Source: Magnetospirillum sp.
GTDB taxonomy: Bacteria > Pseudomonadota > Alphaproteobacteria > CACIAM-22H2
Length of the DNA: 64,000 nt
Reading direction: 5' to 3'
Assembly (NCBI GenBank): GCA_027532905.1
Contig: JAPZUA010000001.1
Coordinates: 727,950-791,949, forward strand
Of this stretch, positions 55,704-63,967 are shown piece by piece. The notes beneath the pieces were generated by a model. The model made no database searches and was not told the DNA's origin. It saw nothing but the letters and a program-made list of their open reading frames with translations. Position 1 is the first letter of the stretch. Every line of letters begins with the position of its first letter. The translations under genes were made by a program, and so were the position numbers.

Positions 55704-56855
55704 TCAAGCCGCTTTTTTGGCTTTCAGGATCTCGGACGCGCGCCAGAAGCCGAGGCCGGCCCCGTCGACGAAATGCACATGCCGGTCGGCGGCAAAATCG
55801 CCGACAAGGCACGTGATGGTCGTCGCATCGGCGCGCGCAAGGCCGAAGCGGATTTCGCCGGCCGCTTCCGAAGCCGCAAGCACGGCCGCAATGCGCGATG
55901 CCGCATCCGGCGTTACGTCGAGCACCAGGCGCGGGCCGCCGGCGGCTTTGCGATAATCCGAGCGGATCGCCATGTCGCGCCGATAGCGCGTTATGTCGAT
56001 CGCCCCCAGTTTGCCGCCGCACAGATGCACGACATAGGCGACGAACGCGCCGAACAGCGCCGTTGCCACACGCTGGATGCGCTGGCCGCGCGGGCTTGCG
56101 CGCGCCTCCAAGCGCAAAGCGGCAAGGCTTGGCATCAGACGCAGCTGGATCGGCGAGCCGTCGCCGAGCGGGGCCGCATCGAGGCCTTGCGTGCACGCGT
56201 CGATCTGCGCCAGCACGCGGCCGAGCACGGCAAGCCCCGCCCGACCCGGAGCGACCGGATCGGCGATCACGCACAGCACCACGCCGTTACGCGCGGCGAC
56301 CGGCTGCCAGCGGCACGACAAGCCCTCGAGGCCAGCAAGCGGCCCTTCGGCAGGCGTCACTTGCCAATGCGGATCCTGTTTGACCCATGCGTCGGCAGCG
56401 ACGATGCCGTCGCCCAAAAACAGGCCGAACGCATTGCGATTGCCGAAATCCTGGAGCGCCACGAATGCGTCGAAGCCCTTTGCGTAGAGAGCCGCAACGG
56501 GCACGAGGCCCACGCGCAGTGCAATGCCGTATTCGGCGTCTGCCCAATGCGCGAGGGCGGCCAACGCCGTGCGCGTATCGGCAAGGCGGGCGGGCGGTAC
56601 GGCCGCGATCGCCCCGTCGCCGCCAAATTGGCAGGCGACTTGGCTGCCAGCGTCGCGCACGGCTTCGCTCAAGACGGCAACGGCGGCCCCGGCGACGAAA
56701 TTGACGTCTTTGTCGCGCCCGGCGGCCGCGAGCTTCGTGCTGCCGACGATGTCGGCCACCGCCAGCGCCCAATCGTCGGCCAGCCGCGCGTAGTGCGCAG
56801 GATCGGCACCTTCGCGCGCGAAGTCGGCGATCAGGGGCAGTTCGACGGATGCCAT
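55704..56855 (-). CDS. DUF3095 family protein, class III cyclase-like
   Basis: A 383-residue protein of the DUF3095 family. Residues 33-90 resemble a class III nucleotidyl cyclase catalytic domain: ADIVGSTKLAAAGRDKDVNF with Asp35, and CQFGGDGAIAAV with Asp80. Both metal-binding aspartates are present, as in adenylate and guanylate cyclases. The rest (about 150-383) is DUF3095-specific. Whether it makes a cyclic nucleotide is untested here; a cNMP-binding protein is encoded near 23.5 kb, which is suggestive only. ATG at 56855; divergent from the epimerase gene. Confidence 0.82.
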   Translation of the reverse strand: MASVELPLIADFAREGADPAHYARLADDWALAVADIVGSTKLAAAGRDKDVNFVAGAAVAVLSEAVRDAGSQVACQFGGDGAIAAVPPARLADTRTALAALAHWADAEYGIALRVGLVPVAALYAKGFDAFVALQDFGNRNAFGLFLGDGIVAADAWVKQDPHWQVTPAEGPLAGLEGLSCRWQPVAARNGVVLCVIADPVAPGRAGLAVLGRVLAQIDACTQGLDAAPLGDGSPIQLRLMPSLAALRLEARASPRGQRIQRVATALFGAFVAYVVHLCGGKLGAIDITRYRRDMAIRSDYRKAAGGPRLVLDVTPDAASRIAAVLAASEAAGEIRFGLARADATTITCLVGDFAADRHVHFVDGAGLGFWRASEILKAKKAA

Positions 56856-56917
56856 GGCGACACCCCTTTCTTCCGCGGCAGTGTTGCACGATCCGTGCGG
56901 CATGTTAAATCGACGGC

Positions 56918-57910
56918 ATGGACAGTCCCATTCTCGTCGTCGGCGGCAGCGGCTTCATCGGCCTCAATATCGTCGAAACTCTGCTCGCCAAAGGCGAGGC
57001 CGTGGTGCTGCACGCGCTCGACGCGCCGCCGGCATCGGCCCTTACCGACTTTTCGAAATTGCCGGGCCGCCTCATCTGTGCGACCGGCGACGCCGCCGAC
57101 ACAAAAAGCCTCGTCGAATTGGTGCGCGAACACAAAATGCGCCGCGTCGTCTACGGGGCGGCGATCACGGCCGGGCCGCAGCGCGAGCGGCAAAGTGCGG
57201 CGCGCATTTTGAGCGTCAATGCGGTTGCGGCCGTTGCCCTTTACCAAGCGCTCGCAGGTGCTGCACTTGCGCGCTTTGTCTATCTCTCGTCGGTCGCCGT
57301 CTACGGCTCGGCCGGCTATGGGACGGTGCCGACGGCCGAAACGGTCGAGCCAATCCCCGACTCGCTCTACGCGATCAGCAAATACACGACCGAGCGCAGC
57401 CTTGCGCGCTTGCGCGACGCGGCGCGCGGCGATGCCGTGTGCCTGCGCGTGGGCCCCGCCTTCGGGCCGTGGGAATACAGCACAGGCCTGCGCGACACGC
57501 TGTCGCCGCCCTTCGAGCTGCTGCGCCACGCGCGCCAGGGGCGGACCTGCCTGCTGCCGCGTGCCGGCATTCGCGACTGGACCTACGCGCCGGATATCGG
57601 TGCGGCGGTTGCGCGCGTGTTGGCTGCACCCCAGCCGCTCGCACCTGTCTACAATGTGGCGGCGGGCCGCGCGGCAAGCCTGCTCGAATTCGCACAGGCC
57701 TTGCAGCAGCGCTATCCGCAATTCGCGGCACGGCTGGCCGACGCTCCGCAGGACGCCACACTCGATCTCTACGCGCCGCACGACCGCGCAATGCTCGATG
57801 CCACGCGGCTTGGCACCGATATCGGCTTTGCAGCGTCGCGCGACGTTTCGGCGACGGTCGCCGCGTGGCTTGAATGGCTCGATCGCCATCCGGATTTCGC
57901 ACCCGCCTAA
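56918..57910 (+). CDS. NAD-dependent epimerase/dehydratase
   Basis: A 330-residue extended SDR. The Rossmann motif ILVVGGSGFIGLNIVETLLA is at 5-24. The catalytic stretch includes FVYLSSVAVYGSAGYGTVPT and YAISKYTTERSLA (YxxxK), and LRVGPAFGPWEYSTGLRD lies in the substrate-binding half. It probably acts on an NDP-sugar or a related hydroxy acid. It is divergent from the DUF3095 gene; the Hpt gene follows after 84 bp. Confidence 0.87.
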   Translation: MDSPILVVGGSGFIGLNIVETLLAKGEAVVLHALDAPPASALTDFSKLPGRLICATGDAADTKSLVELVREHKMRRVVYGAAITAGPQRERQSAARILSVNAVAAVALYQALAGAALARFVYLSSVAVYGSAGYGTVPTAETVEPIPDSLYAISKYTTERSLARLRDAARGDAVCLRVGPAFGPWEYSTGLRDTLSPPFELLRHARQGRTCLLPRAGIRDWTYAPDIGAAVARVLAAPQPLAPVYNVAAGRAASLLEFAQALQQRYPQFAARLADAPQDATLDLYAPHDRAMLDATRLGTDIGFAASRDVSATVAAWLEWLDRHPDFAPA

Positions 57911-57994
57911 GTTTCTGCAAACGCATCGATTTACTCGTACGCTCAGATGCGCTATCGAACGGCGCTTGTTACTCTGTTGTTGTCGGTAGCTTCC

Positions 57995-58333
57995 ATGAAC
58001 AGCGGTTTCGATCCCAGCGTGTTGGCCGAGCTTCGCACCCATATCGGCGACGAGGCGGTCGGACGCGTGGTTGCGCAATTCAAAAGCGATGTGGCGCGGC
58101 GCGTCGATCTTTTGCCGGGGCTGTTGGGACAAGATCTCGCGCGTGCCGCCCATGCGCTCAAAGGCTCGGCGCTCGAAGTGGGGGCAGTCGCAATGGCCGA
58201 GGCCGCCCGCATTCTCGAACAGACCGGGGCGACTCTCTCGGCGGATGCGGCCGCCAGCCGGATCGAAACGCTGCGCCGCCTCGTCGCCGAGACTTTCGAC
58301 GCCCTCGACAGGATCGTCGTACCCCGTGTCTGA
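57995..58333 (+). CDS. Solo Hpt domain protein
   Basis: A 112-residue histidine phosphotransfer protein. The phospho-acceptor His53 lies in AAHALKGSALEVGA, within a four-helix bundle with no other domain. Such proteins carry phosphate between a hybrid kinase and a response regulator. No kinase or regulator is adjacent, so its partners are elsewhere. I chose the ATG at 57995 (MNSGFDPSVL) over an upstream in-frame start with a poorer fit. Confidence 0.85.
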   Translation: MNSGFDPSVLAELRTHIGDEAVGRVVAQFKSDVARRVDLLPGLLGQDLARAAHALKGSALEVGAVAMAEAARILEQTGATLSADAAASRIETLRRLVAETFDALDRIVVPRV

Positions 58334-58381
58334 TCGCGTTTTTTCGGCGCTTCCAGGCGTCATTCGCGCCAAGAGAAACGC

Positions 58382-58480
58382 CCCAAAATGGTTAATGTCG
58401 ATTTAACCATATGATATATATTTGATATTCGCATTCTTGGAAAATCATTCGAAATTCTAATTCAATTCTCACAAAAAAGA
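58382..58480. other. AT-rich gene-free region before the first RTX gene
   Basis: About 100 bp of AT-rich DNA against a GC-rich background, from shortly after the Hpt gene stop to the RTX1 promoter. Apart from an AT-rich composition that may bend DNA or bind a silencer or activator, I see no gene here. Confidence 0.5.
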
Positions 58481-58536
58481 TTGATCTTTAGCTAAAATTT
58501 GATACAAATGCTGTCAGGACCAATCAATCAAGGACC
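58481..58536 (+). promoter_or_regulatory. Promoter and RBS of the first RTX gene
   Basis: TTGATC (58481-58486), 16 bp, TACAAA (58503-58508) lie inside the element CTTTAGCTAAAATTTGATAC followed by AAAT (58486-58509). The Shine-Dalgarno AAGGACC is at 58530-58536, 7 nt before the ATG. The second RTX gene has the same element and the same AAGGACC at identical distances from its ATG. Confidence 0.6.
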
Positions 58537-58543
58537 CGCAGCC

Positions 58544-59782
58544 ATGATCAACCGCGCCACCGACAGCAATATCGACCCGCTTCTCGTCTCTTCCGAAGAC
58601 GCGATCGTCCTGTCGTTCGATGGCGAAAAGGAAGCTGCCGAGGCCCCGCAGGACGAAAAGATCCTCTCCGCCGAAGAGGCCGAAAAGCTCGATGCCGAAT
58701 GGCTGCGCACGGCGAGCGTGCTCAACGTCAAAGGCGGCGAAAGCGTGGAAGCGGGCGACAAAAACGACCTGATCGTCGTGCATGACGGCGACAGGGCTTA
58801 CGACAGCAAAATTTTTGCGGGCGGCGGCGACGACCGGGTCCACGCAGGTGCGGGCAACGACCATATCGATGCAGGGGCCGGCAACGACACGATCCATACC
58901 GGTGCGGGCAAGGACACCGTGATCGCGGGCGAAGGCAACGACGCGGTGTGGGCCAGCTTCGACAGCGACTCGCTCGAAGGCGGCAGCGGCGACGACCGCC
59001 TGGGCGGCGACGAAGGCGACGACAGCGTCATCGGCGGCGAAGGCAACGACACGCTGGCAGGATGGTCGGGCGACGACTATCTCGACGGCGGCGAAGGCGA
59101 CGACACGCTGGTGGGCGACGCAGGCTTCAAGGACCGCATGTTCGGCGGCGACGGCAACGACCGCATTTTCGACAATGACGGCGTGCTCGGCGCCCATGGC
59201 GGGGCCGGCGACGATCTGATCGCGGTTTCGTTTGCCGCCGACAGCACGACGCGTTCGGACGGCAAGATCTCGGGCGGCTACGGCAACGACGCGATCTTCG
59301 TGGCCATGGACAACGCCAACCTCTTCTTGAACATGCGCGCCGACGAGATTTCGGCGAGCGACCAGGACGGCAACGACTATGTCGAACTCTCCGGCATCTA
59401 CGGCAACTCCGTCGTGTCGATGGGCGGCGGCGACGACTATTTCGTGGGCGGCCAGGGCGGCGACAACGTCAACGGCGGCACGGGCTCGGACTGGCTCGCC
59501 GGCGGCGCGGGCAACGACCTGCTGACCGGCGGCGAAGGGGCCGACCGCTTCATTTTCGCCAACGGTACGGGCCGCGACACGGTCGCGGATTTCACCGTCG
59601 GCAGCGACCTGCTCGACCTGCAGGGCTATCTGGGTGCGAAGGACGAGGCCCTTTCCTTCGAGAGCCTGGCGATCGTCCAGCAGGGCAACAATACGGTCAT
59701 CACGCTCGGCTCGACAGACTCGATCACGCTCTCGAACGTCTCGGCCAAGTCGATCGGAGCCGGCGACTTCTTCTTCGGCTAA
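58544..59782 (+). CDS. RTX calcium-binding secreted protein 1
   Basis: A 412-residue acidic protein. The N-terminal 80 residues are non-repetitive and Glu/Ala-rich. About a dozen glycine-rich RTX nonapeptides follow (GGxGxDxLx, for example [20 protein letters not shown]). A spacer comes next, then further repeats and a serralysin-type C-terminal module (DRFIFANGTGRDTVADFTVG). It ends GAGDFFFG, fitting a type I secretion signal. No enzyme domain and no type I secretion genes are in the window. The ATG at 58544 is chosen for AAGGACC upstream; two earlier in-frame starts lack one. It is a paralogue of the next gene. Confidence 0.88.
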   Translation: MINRATDSNIDPLLVSSEDAIVLSFDGEKEAAEAPQDEKILSAEEAEKLDAEWLRTASVLNVKGGESVEAGDKNDLIVVHDGDRAYDSKIFAGGGDDRVHAGAGNDHIDAGAGNDTIHTGAGKDTVIAGEGNDAVWASFDSDSLEGGSGDDRLGGDEGDDSVIGGEGNDTLAGWSGDDYLDGGEGDDTLVGDAGFKDRMFGGDGNDRIFDNDGVLGAHGGAGDDLIAVSFAADSTTRSDGKISGGYGNDAIFVAMDNANLFLNMRADEISASDQDGNDYVELSGIYGNSVVSMGGGDDYFVGGQGGDNVNGGTGSDWLAGGAGNDLLTGGEGADRFIFANGTGRDTVADFTVGSDLLDLQGYLGAKDEALSFESLAIVQQGNNTVITLGSTDSITLSNVSAKSIGAGDFFFG

Positions 59783-59797
59783 ACCCGATTTCCCGCA

Positions 59798-59847
59798 AAA
59801 GTCCGCTCTTTCCAAATTCGGGAAAAGAGGACTTTCTCTTTTTTATT
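59798..59847 (+). terminator. Intrinsic terminator after RTX gene 1
   Basis: AAAGTCCGCTCTTTCC pairs with GGAAAAGAGGACTTT across a short loop with one small bulge, followed by CTCTTTTTTATT. It begins 15 nt after the stop. Confidence 0.8.
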
Positions 59848-59888
59848 CAGATATTTAGAATTTTCTACAGCATACCAATAAATTTCTA

Positions 59889-59944
59889 TTGTCTTTTATC
59901 TAAAATTAGATATAAATCCACCCATCTTCTTTCCACAAAGGACC
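59889..59944 (+). promoter_or_regulatory. Promoter and RBS of the second RTX gene
   Basis: TTGTCT (59889-59894), 16 bp, TATAAA (59911-59916), in the element CTTTTATCTAAAATTAGATA followed by TAAAT (59893-59917). AAGGACC is at 59938-59944, 7 nt before the ATG. The core CTAAAATTNGATANAAAT and all distances to the ATG match those of RTX gene 1. Confidence 0.65.
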
Positions 59945-59951
59945 AAAGCAC

Positions 59952-61763
59952 ATGACGACGTCCCCGACCCCGACCTTCAACCAAGCGATCTGGCAGCAAA
60001 CCGCGGCGCGCGTGACCGGCACCTTGGGTGCGGACACGCTGTACGGCAGCAATGGCAACGACCTCATCAACGGCCGCGAAGGCGACAACCTGATTGGCGC
60101 CAATGCCGGCGACGACCAGATCCGCACGGGCGGCGGCAAAGACACGATCTATGCCGGCGAAGGCAACGACACGATTTGGTCCGGGGCTGGCGACGATCTG
60201 ATCAACGCAGGCGAAGGCGACGACCGCATCGATGCCGGTGCGGGCAACGACGCGATCTACGCGGGCGAAGGCAACGATTCGGTGTGGGCAGGCTCGGGCA
60301 ACGACTTTGTGCTGGCCGGTGCGGGCAACGACCGCGTGGATGCAGGCTCGGGCGACGACACGGTGTGGGGCGGCCTTGGCGACGATACGATCCACGGCGG
60401 CGACGGCAACGATTGGCTCGGCGGCGACGAAGGCGACGACAAGGTCTATGGCGGCGACGGCAACGACACGCTCCATGGCTGGACAGGCAACGACTATCTG
60501 CACGGCGGCGAAGGCGACGACCGCCTCAGCGGCGACGAAGGCAACGACACGCTCCATGGCGGCGACGGCAACGACACGCTGGCCGGCGGCCTCGGCAACG
60601 ACACGCTCGGCGGCGGCAACGGCGACGATCTGCTGCTCGGCGACGACGGCGACGATCGCCTCGCGGGCGACGACGGCAACGACACGCTCGCAGGCGGCCT
60701 CGGCAACGACTGGCTGCATGGCGGCGACGGCGCCGACCTGCTGAACGCCGGCGAAGGCGACGACACGGTTCACGGCGGCAACGACGACGACACGATCTTC
60801 GGCTCGACCGGCAACGACTATCTGCACGGCAGCGACGGCAACGACCGCGTCAGCGGCGACGAAGGCGACGACAAGGTCTATGGCGGCAACGGCGAAGACG
60901 TGCTGGCCGGCGGCCTCGGCAACGACACGCTCGGCGGCGGCAACGGCAACGACCTCATCGGCGGCGACGAAGGCGACGACCGCCTCGCGGGCGACGACGG
61001 CAACGACACGCTGACCGGCGGCGTCGGCAACGACTATCTGCACGGCGGCAACGGCGACGACACGCTGGTCGGCGACGCAGGGCTGATGGACACGATGCAT
61101 GGCGGCAACGGCAACGACCGCATCTTCGATGCCGACGGGGTCGCCGAAGCGCGCGGCGGGGCAGGCGACGACACGATCGCGATTTCGTTCGGCGCAGCCT
61201 GGGACAACGACAGCAACGAAGCGACCGGCCCGCTCTCGCACTTCAGGATTTCGGGCGGTGCGGGCAACGACACGATCCTCGTCGAAATGGCGCATGCGGG
61301 CTTCGTGCTCGGCATGAACGCCGACGACGGCGGGGCGCGCGAGTCCGACGGCAACGATACGGTCGAGCTGCGCGGCCTTTACGCTGCGTCGAACATCACG
61401 CTTGGCAACGGCAACGACCAGTTCGTCGGCGGTATGGGCAACGACAGCGTCAACGGCGGAGCGGGCAACGACTGGCTCGTCGGCAACGCGGGCAACGACA
61501 CGCTGACCGGCGGCACGGGCGACGACCGCTTTGCCTTCACGGCCGGTTCGGGCCGCGACACGATCCGCGATTTCAACAACGGCAACGACGCGATCGACCT
61601 GTCGGGCTACTGGAAGGCCGACAACCAGCCGCTCGCCTTCGCCGACGTGTCGATCGCCCAGCAGGGCCAAAACACGGTCATCACGCTCGGCACGAACGAC
61701 TCGATCGTGCTCGAAAGATTCTCGGCCGGGAACCTGACGTCGCAAGACTTCATCTTCGGCTGA
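59952..61763 (+). CDS. RTX calcium-binding secreted protein 2
   Basis: A 603-residue secreted protein. After a 22-residue leader, residues 23-373 are 39 uninterrupted nonapeptides of the GGxGxDxLx type. A spacer like that of protein 1 follows ([20 protein letters not shown]), then more repeats and the serralysin-type module ([20 protein letters not shown]). The end, TSQDFIFG, fits type I secretion. Each filled repeat pair should bind Ca(2+) and fold only outside the cell. No catalytic domain is present, so a structural, adhesive or matrix role is more likely than an enzymatic one. Units 18-26 and 30-38 are a duplicated block. Confidence 0.9.
   Translation: MTTSPTPTFNQAIWQQTAARVTGTLGADTLYGSNGNDLINGREGDNLIGANAGDDQIRTGGGKDTIYAGEGNDTIWSGAGDDLINAGEGDDRIDAGAGNDAIYAGEGNDSVWAGSGNDFVLAGAGNDRVDAGSGDDTVWGGLGDDTIHGGDGNDWLGGDEGDDKVYGGDGNDTLHGWTGNDYLHGGEGDDRLSGDEGNDTLHGGDGNDTLAGGLGNDTLGGGNGDDLLLGDDGDDRLAGDDGNDTLAGGLGNDWLHGGDGADLLNAGEGDDTVHGGNDDDTIFGSTGNDYLHGSDGNDRVSGDEGDDKVYGGNGEDVLAGGLGNDTLGGGNGNDLIGGDEGDDRLAGDDGNDTLTGGVGNDYLHGGNGDDTLVGDAGLMDTMHGGNGNDRIFDADGVAEARGGAGDDTIAISFGAAWDNDSNEATGPLSHFRISGGAGNDTILVEMAHAGFVLGMNADDGGARESDGNDTVELRGLYAASNITLGNGNDQFVGGMGNDSVNGGAGNDWLVGNAGNDTLTGGTGDDRFAFTAGSGRDTIRDFNNGNDAIDLSGYWKADNQPLAFADVSIAQQGQNTVITLGTNDSIVLERFSAGNLTSQDFIFG
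60477..61043 (+). repeat. Internal segmental duplication in RTX gene 2
   Basis: The 243-bp block 60477-60719 (nine nonapeptides) recurs at 60801-61043, offset by 324 bp or 12 units. At protein level the nine units match in register (for example [13 protein letters not shown] in both), and long stretches are identical at DNA level. Confidence 0.8.
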
Positions 61764-61779
61764 TCGCGACAAGACAAAG

Positions 61780-61820
61780 CGGGCGCGCTCTTGAAAAAGG
61801 GCGCGCCCGTTTTGCGTTTT
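61780..61820 (+). terminator. Intrinsic terminator after RTX gene 2
   Basis: CGGGCGCGCTCTT pairs with AAGGGCGCGCCCG (one mismatch), short A-rich loop, followed by TTTTGCGTTTT. It also covers the stop of the convergent kinase gene. Confidence 0.8.
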
Positions 61821-62721
61821 AAAGTGCGGCGTCCACTTCCGCGCGCGTGGGGCAGCCCAAGCGGCCGCCGAAATGCCGGCATTTGAGCGAGGCGGCCACG
61901 CACGCAAAGCGCGCTGCCTGCGCCATCGCCATGCCTTCGGCCAAACCCAGCGCCAAAGCGCCGTGGAACACGTCGCCCGCCGAAAGCGTGTCGACGACCT
62001 CGACCGCCAAAGCCGGCACATGGCGCATCGCACCGTCTTCGAGCCAGAAATAGCCGTCCGCCCCGCAGCTCGCACCGACATGGCCCGTATGCGTCGCCGC
62101 GACCGCGCGCAACGCAGGCTCGAGCGCATCGAGGCCCGTATAGGCGAACAGCCCGGCATCCGAAAAAACCGCGTAGGCGGCAAGCGGCACCAAGCGCGCC
62201 AGGATCTCGCGCGGGCCCACATCGGCATCGAGCATGGCGGGAACGCCTTGCGCGCGCGCGGCCGCAAGTGCTGTCTCCGCCCCTTCGACCCAGCGCACGT
62301 CGGCCAAAACAAAATCGGCGGCCTTGAGATTCTGCGTCGGCAGCCATGCGGGCGACGGATCGAGCCCTTTGTCGTGGAACGGGACTACGAGGCGCTTGCC
62401 GTCGGCATCGACGATCACGCAAGCATGCGACGAGCGCCCGACCGCGACGGGGCGGATCTCCGACACGTCGAGCCCGGCTTGCCCGAGCTCGGTGCGGATC
62501 GAGTCCCCGCGCGCATCGTTGCCGACCCGTGCCCAGACTGCCGCCGCCCCGCCGAGCTTGGCGAAGCTGTAGGCGGCCGAGATCGCCATGCCATCGGCCA
62601 CGCGCGCGGCGTCGCTTGCAAGCGCTTTGGCCGGCGGGGCGGGTACCGCATCGACACGATAGATCGACGTTTCGCACACCGCACCCACGGCAACCAAACG
62701 CTTCTTAGGCGACATCGTCAT
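61819..62721 (-). CDS. PfkB-family sugar kinase
   Basis: A 300-residue ribokinase-like enzyme. The N-terminal substrate-binding half has AVGAVCETSIYRVDAVPAPP and ADGMAISAAYSFAKLGGAAA. The C-terminal ATP site and catalytic Asp are in VVDTLSAGDVFHGALALGLA, where SAGD replaces the common GAGD. VWARVGNDARGDSIRTELGQ is the first PfkB signature. The start is ATG at 62721, or the ATG two codons later. The substrate is not deducible; the family includes ribokinase, fructokinase and KDG kinase. It is divergent from the O-methyltransferase gene across 75 bp. Confidence 0.9.
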   Translation of the reverse strand: MTMSPKKRLVAVGAVCETSIYRVDAVPAPPAKALASDAARVADGMAISAAYSFAKLGGAAAVWARVGNDARGDSIRTELGQAGLDVSEIRPVAVGRSSHACVIVDADGKRLVVPFHDKGLDPSPAWLPTQNLKAADFVLADVRWVEGAETALAAARAQGVPAMLDADVGPREILARLVPLAAYAVFSDAGLFAYTGLDALEPALRAVAATHTGHVGASCGADGYFWLEDGAMRHVPALAVEVVDTLSAGDVFHGALALGLAEGMAMAQAARFACVAASLKCRHFGGRLGCPTRAEVDAAL

Positions 62722-62796
62722 TTGTTTTTTTCCAGCTCGCGACTCCAAAACGGGCCCTATGATGGCTCCAAATCTTGCACGCGGAAAGGTCCCCTC

Positions 62797-63459
62797 ATGT
62801 CGCGCTTCACGTTCGGTCTGCCGGAAGATTTGCGCGGTTATATCCACGCCGTGTCGCTGCGCGAAACGGCCCTGCAGAAGCGCTTGCGCGATGAGACGGC
62901 GCAGCTGCCGCAAGGCGGCATGCAGATCAGCCCCGAGCAGGGCCAATTGATGGCGCTGCTGGCGCGCCTCATCGGCGCCAAATTCTATCTCGAAATCGGC
63001 ACGTTCACGGGCTACAGCGCGCTCAGCGTGGCCGCTGCCTTGCCCGAAGACGGGCGTGCCGTCTGCTGCGACGTGTCGGCCGAGTGGACGGCGATCGCAC
63101 GGCGCTATTGGCAGGAGGCGGGGCTTGCAGCGCGCATCGAGCTGCGCCTGGCTCCGGCGCTCGAAACGCTCGACGCGTTGCTGGCAAGCGGCCATGCGGG
63201 TGCGGTCGATCTTGCCTTCATCGACGCCGACAAGACCGGCTATGCCGCCTATCTCGAACGCGTGTTCGCGCTGCTGCGCCCGAACGGCCTCTTGCTGGTC
63301 GACAATGTGCTGTGGGGCGGCAAGGTTGCCGATCCGGCCGCATCAAGCCCCGATACGGATGCCTTGCGCGCCTTCAATTTGCGGCTCAAGGACGATGCGC
63401 GCTTCGACATTTCGCTGTTGCCGGTCGGCGACGGCCTCACGCTCGCGCGCAAGCTCTAG
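62797..63459 (+). CDS. Class I SAM-dependent O-methyltransferase
   Basis: A 220-residue enzyme of the caffeoyl-CoA/catechol O-methyltransferase family. The SAM-binding motif I is YLEIGTFTGYSALSVAAALP. VDLAFIDADKTGYAAYLERV supplies the metal-binding Asp, and LLVDNVLWGGKVADPAASSP the second metal site. GGAAAGG precedes the ATG at 62797. Substrate unknown; such enzymes in bacteria methylate catechol-type metabolites. Confidence 0.93.
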   Translation: MSRFTFGLPEDLRGYIHAVSLRETALQKRLRDETAQLPQGGMQISPEQGQLMALLARLIGAKFYLEIGTFTGYSALSVAAALPEDGRAVCCDVSAEWTAIARRYWQEAGLAARIELRLAPALETLDALLASGHAGAVDLAFIDADKTGYAAYLERVFALLRPNGLLLVDNVLWGGKVADPAASSPDTDALRAFNLRLKDDARFDISLLPVGDGLTLARKL

Positions 63460-63472
63460 GCGGTACCCGCTT

Positions 63473-63967
63473 TTAAGTGCGTGCCGCACCGCGCTGGTTG
63501 TTGAAATTGCCGAACACCTTGTCGGCGACCCGCTTCTGCGCGTCGGGCATCGCGTCATAGAGCGTCGTGAACGACGCCGTCAGATCGACAAGGCCGTCGA
63601 GATGCGCCTTGGCGAATTCCTGGTCGATCTTGATATCTTCAAGCGCCGTCGGATATTGCGTCCCGCGGACACGCCGGGCAGCAACGCGCTTTTCCATGTT
63701 GGCCGCATTGGCGCGCATCGTGCGCGCGACCGGCTCCCAGAGAGGCTGCTGGGCGGGCGTGATCTGCAGATCGGCGTGCAGCCGCACGAGGCGCGCATCG
63801 ATCGTTTCGCGCTTGGGACGCGGCGGTGTCGTCTGCACAGCCGGGGGCACGAGCTGCGTGACGGTAAGGCCCGTCGATTGCGCCTGCGACGGGCTCGCCT
63901 GCCAAGCGACCAGCGTTGCACCCAGAATGGCGGCTAGGACGAGAGGGCGTACGACGGGGCGTTTCAT
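63473..63967 (-). CDS. Spy/CpxP-family periplasmic protein (LTXXQ motif), second copy
   Basis: A 164-residue exported protein. The signal peptide is PVVRPLVLAAILGATLVAWQ with cleavage near SQA-QS. A Pro-rich stretch follows, then helices with LTXXQ-like motifs: LQITPAQQPLWEPVARTMRA and YDAMPDAQKRVADKVFG. It differs from the copy near 34 kb and is not next to a two-component system. ATG at 63967, 33 bp from the window end, so its upstream region is not fully visible. Confidence 0.78.
   Translation of the reverse strand: MKRPVVRPLVLAAILGATLVAWQASPSQAQSTGLTVTQLVPPAVQTTPPRPKRETIDARLVRLHADLQITPAQQPLWEPVARTMRANAANMEKRVAARRVRGTQYPTALEDIKIDQEFAKAHLDGLVDLTASFTTLYDAMPDAQKRVADKVFGNFNNQRGAART

Noticed and set aside
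60000-61100. Regularly spaced short repeats that could be mistaken for a CRISPR array
   Set aside because: The period is 27 bp in frame and encodes GGxGxDxLx. There are no constant repeats with variable spacers and no cas genes.
60176-61822. Plus-strand out-of-frame repetitive open frame inside RTX gene 2
   Set aside because: Arg-rich frame-shifted translation of the nonapeptide repeats, caused by the repeat structure and not a gene.
59886-62312. Minus-strand open frame of about 808 codons opposite RTX gene 2
   Set aside because: Val/Ala-rich read-out of the RTX repeat DNA. It lacks a ribosome site, is antisense to a well-supported gene, and runs out of frame through the PfkB gene.
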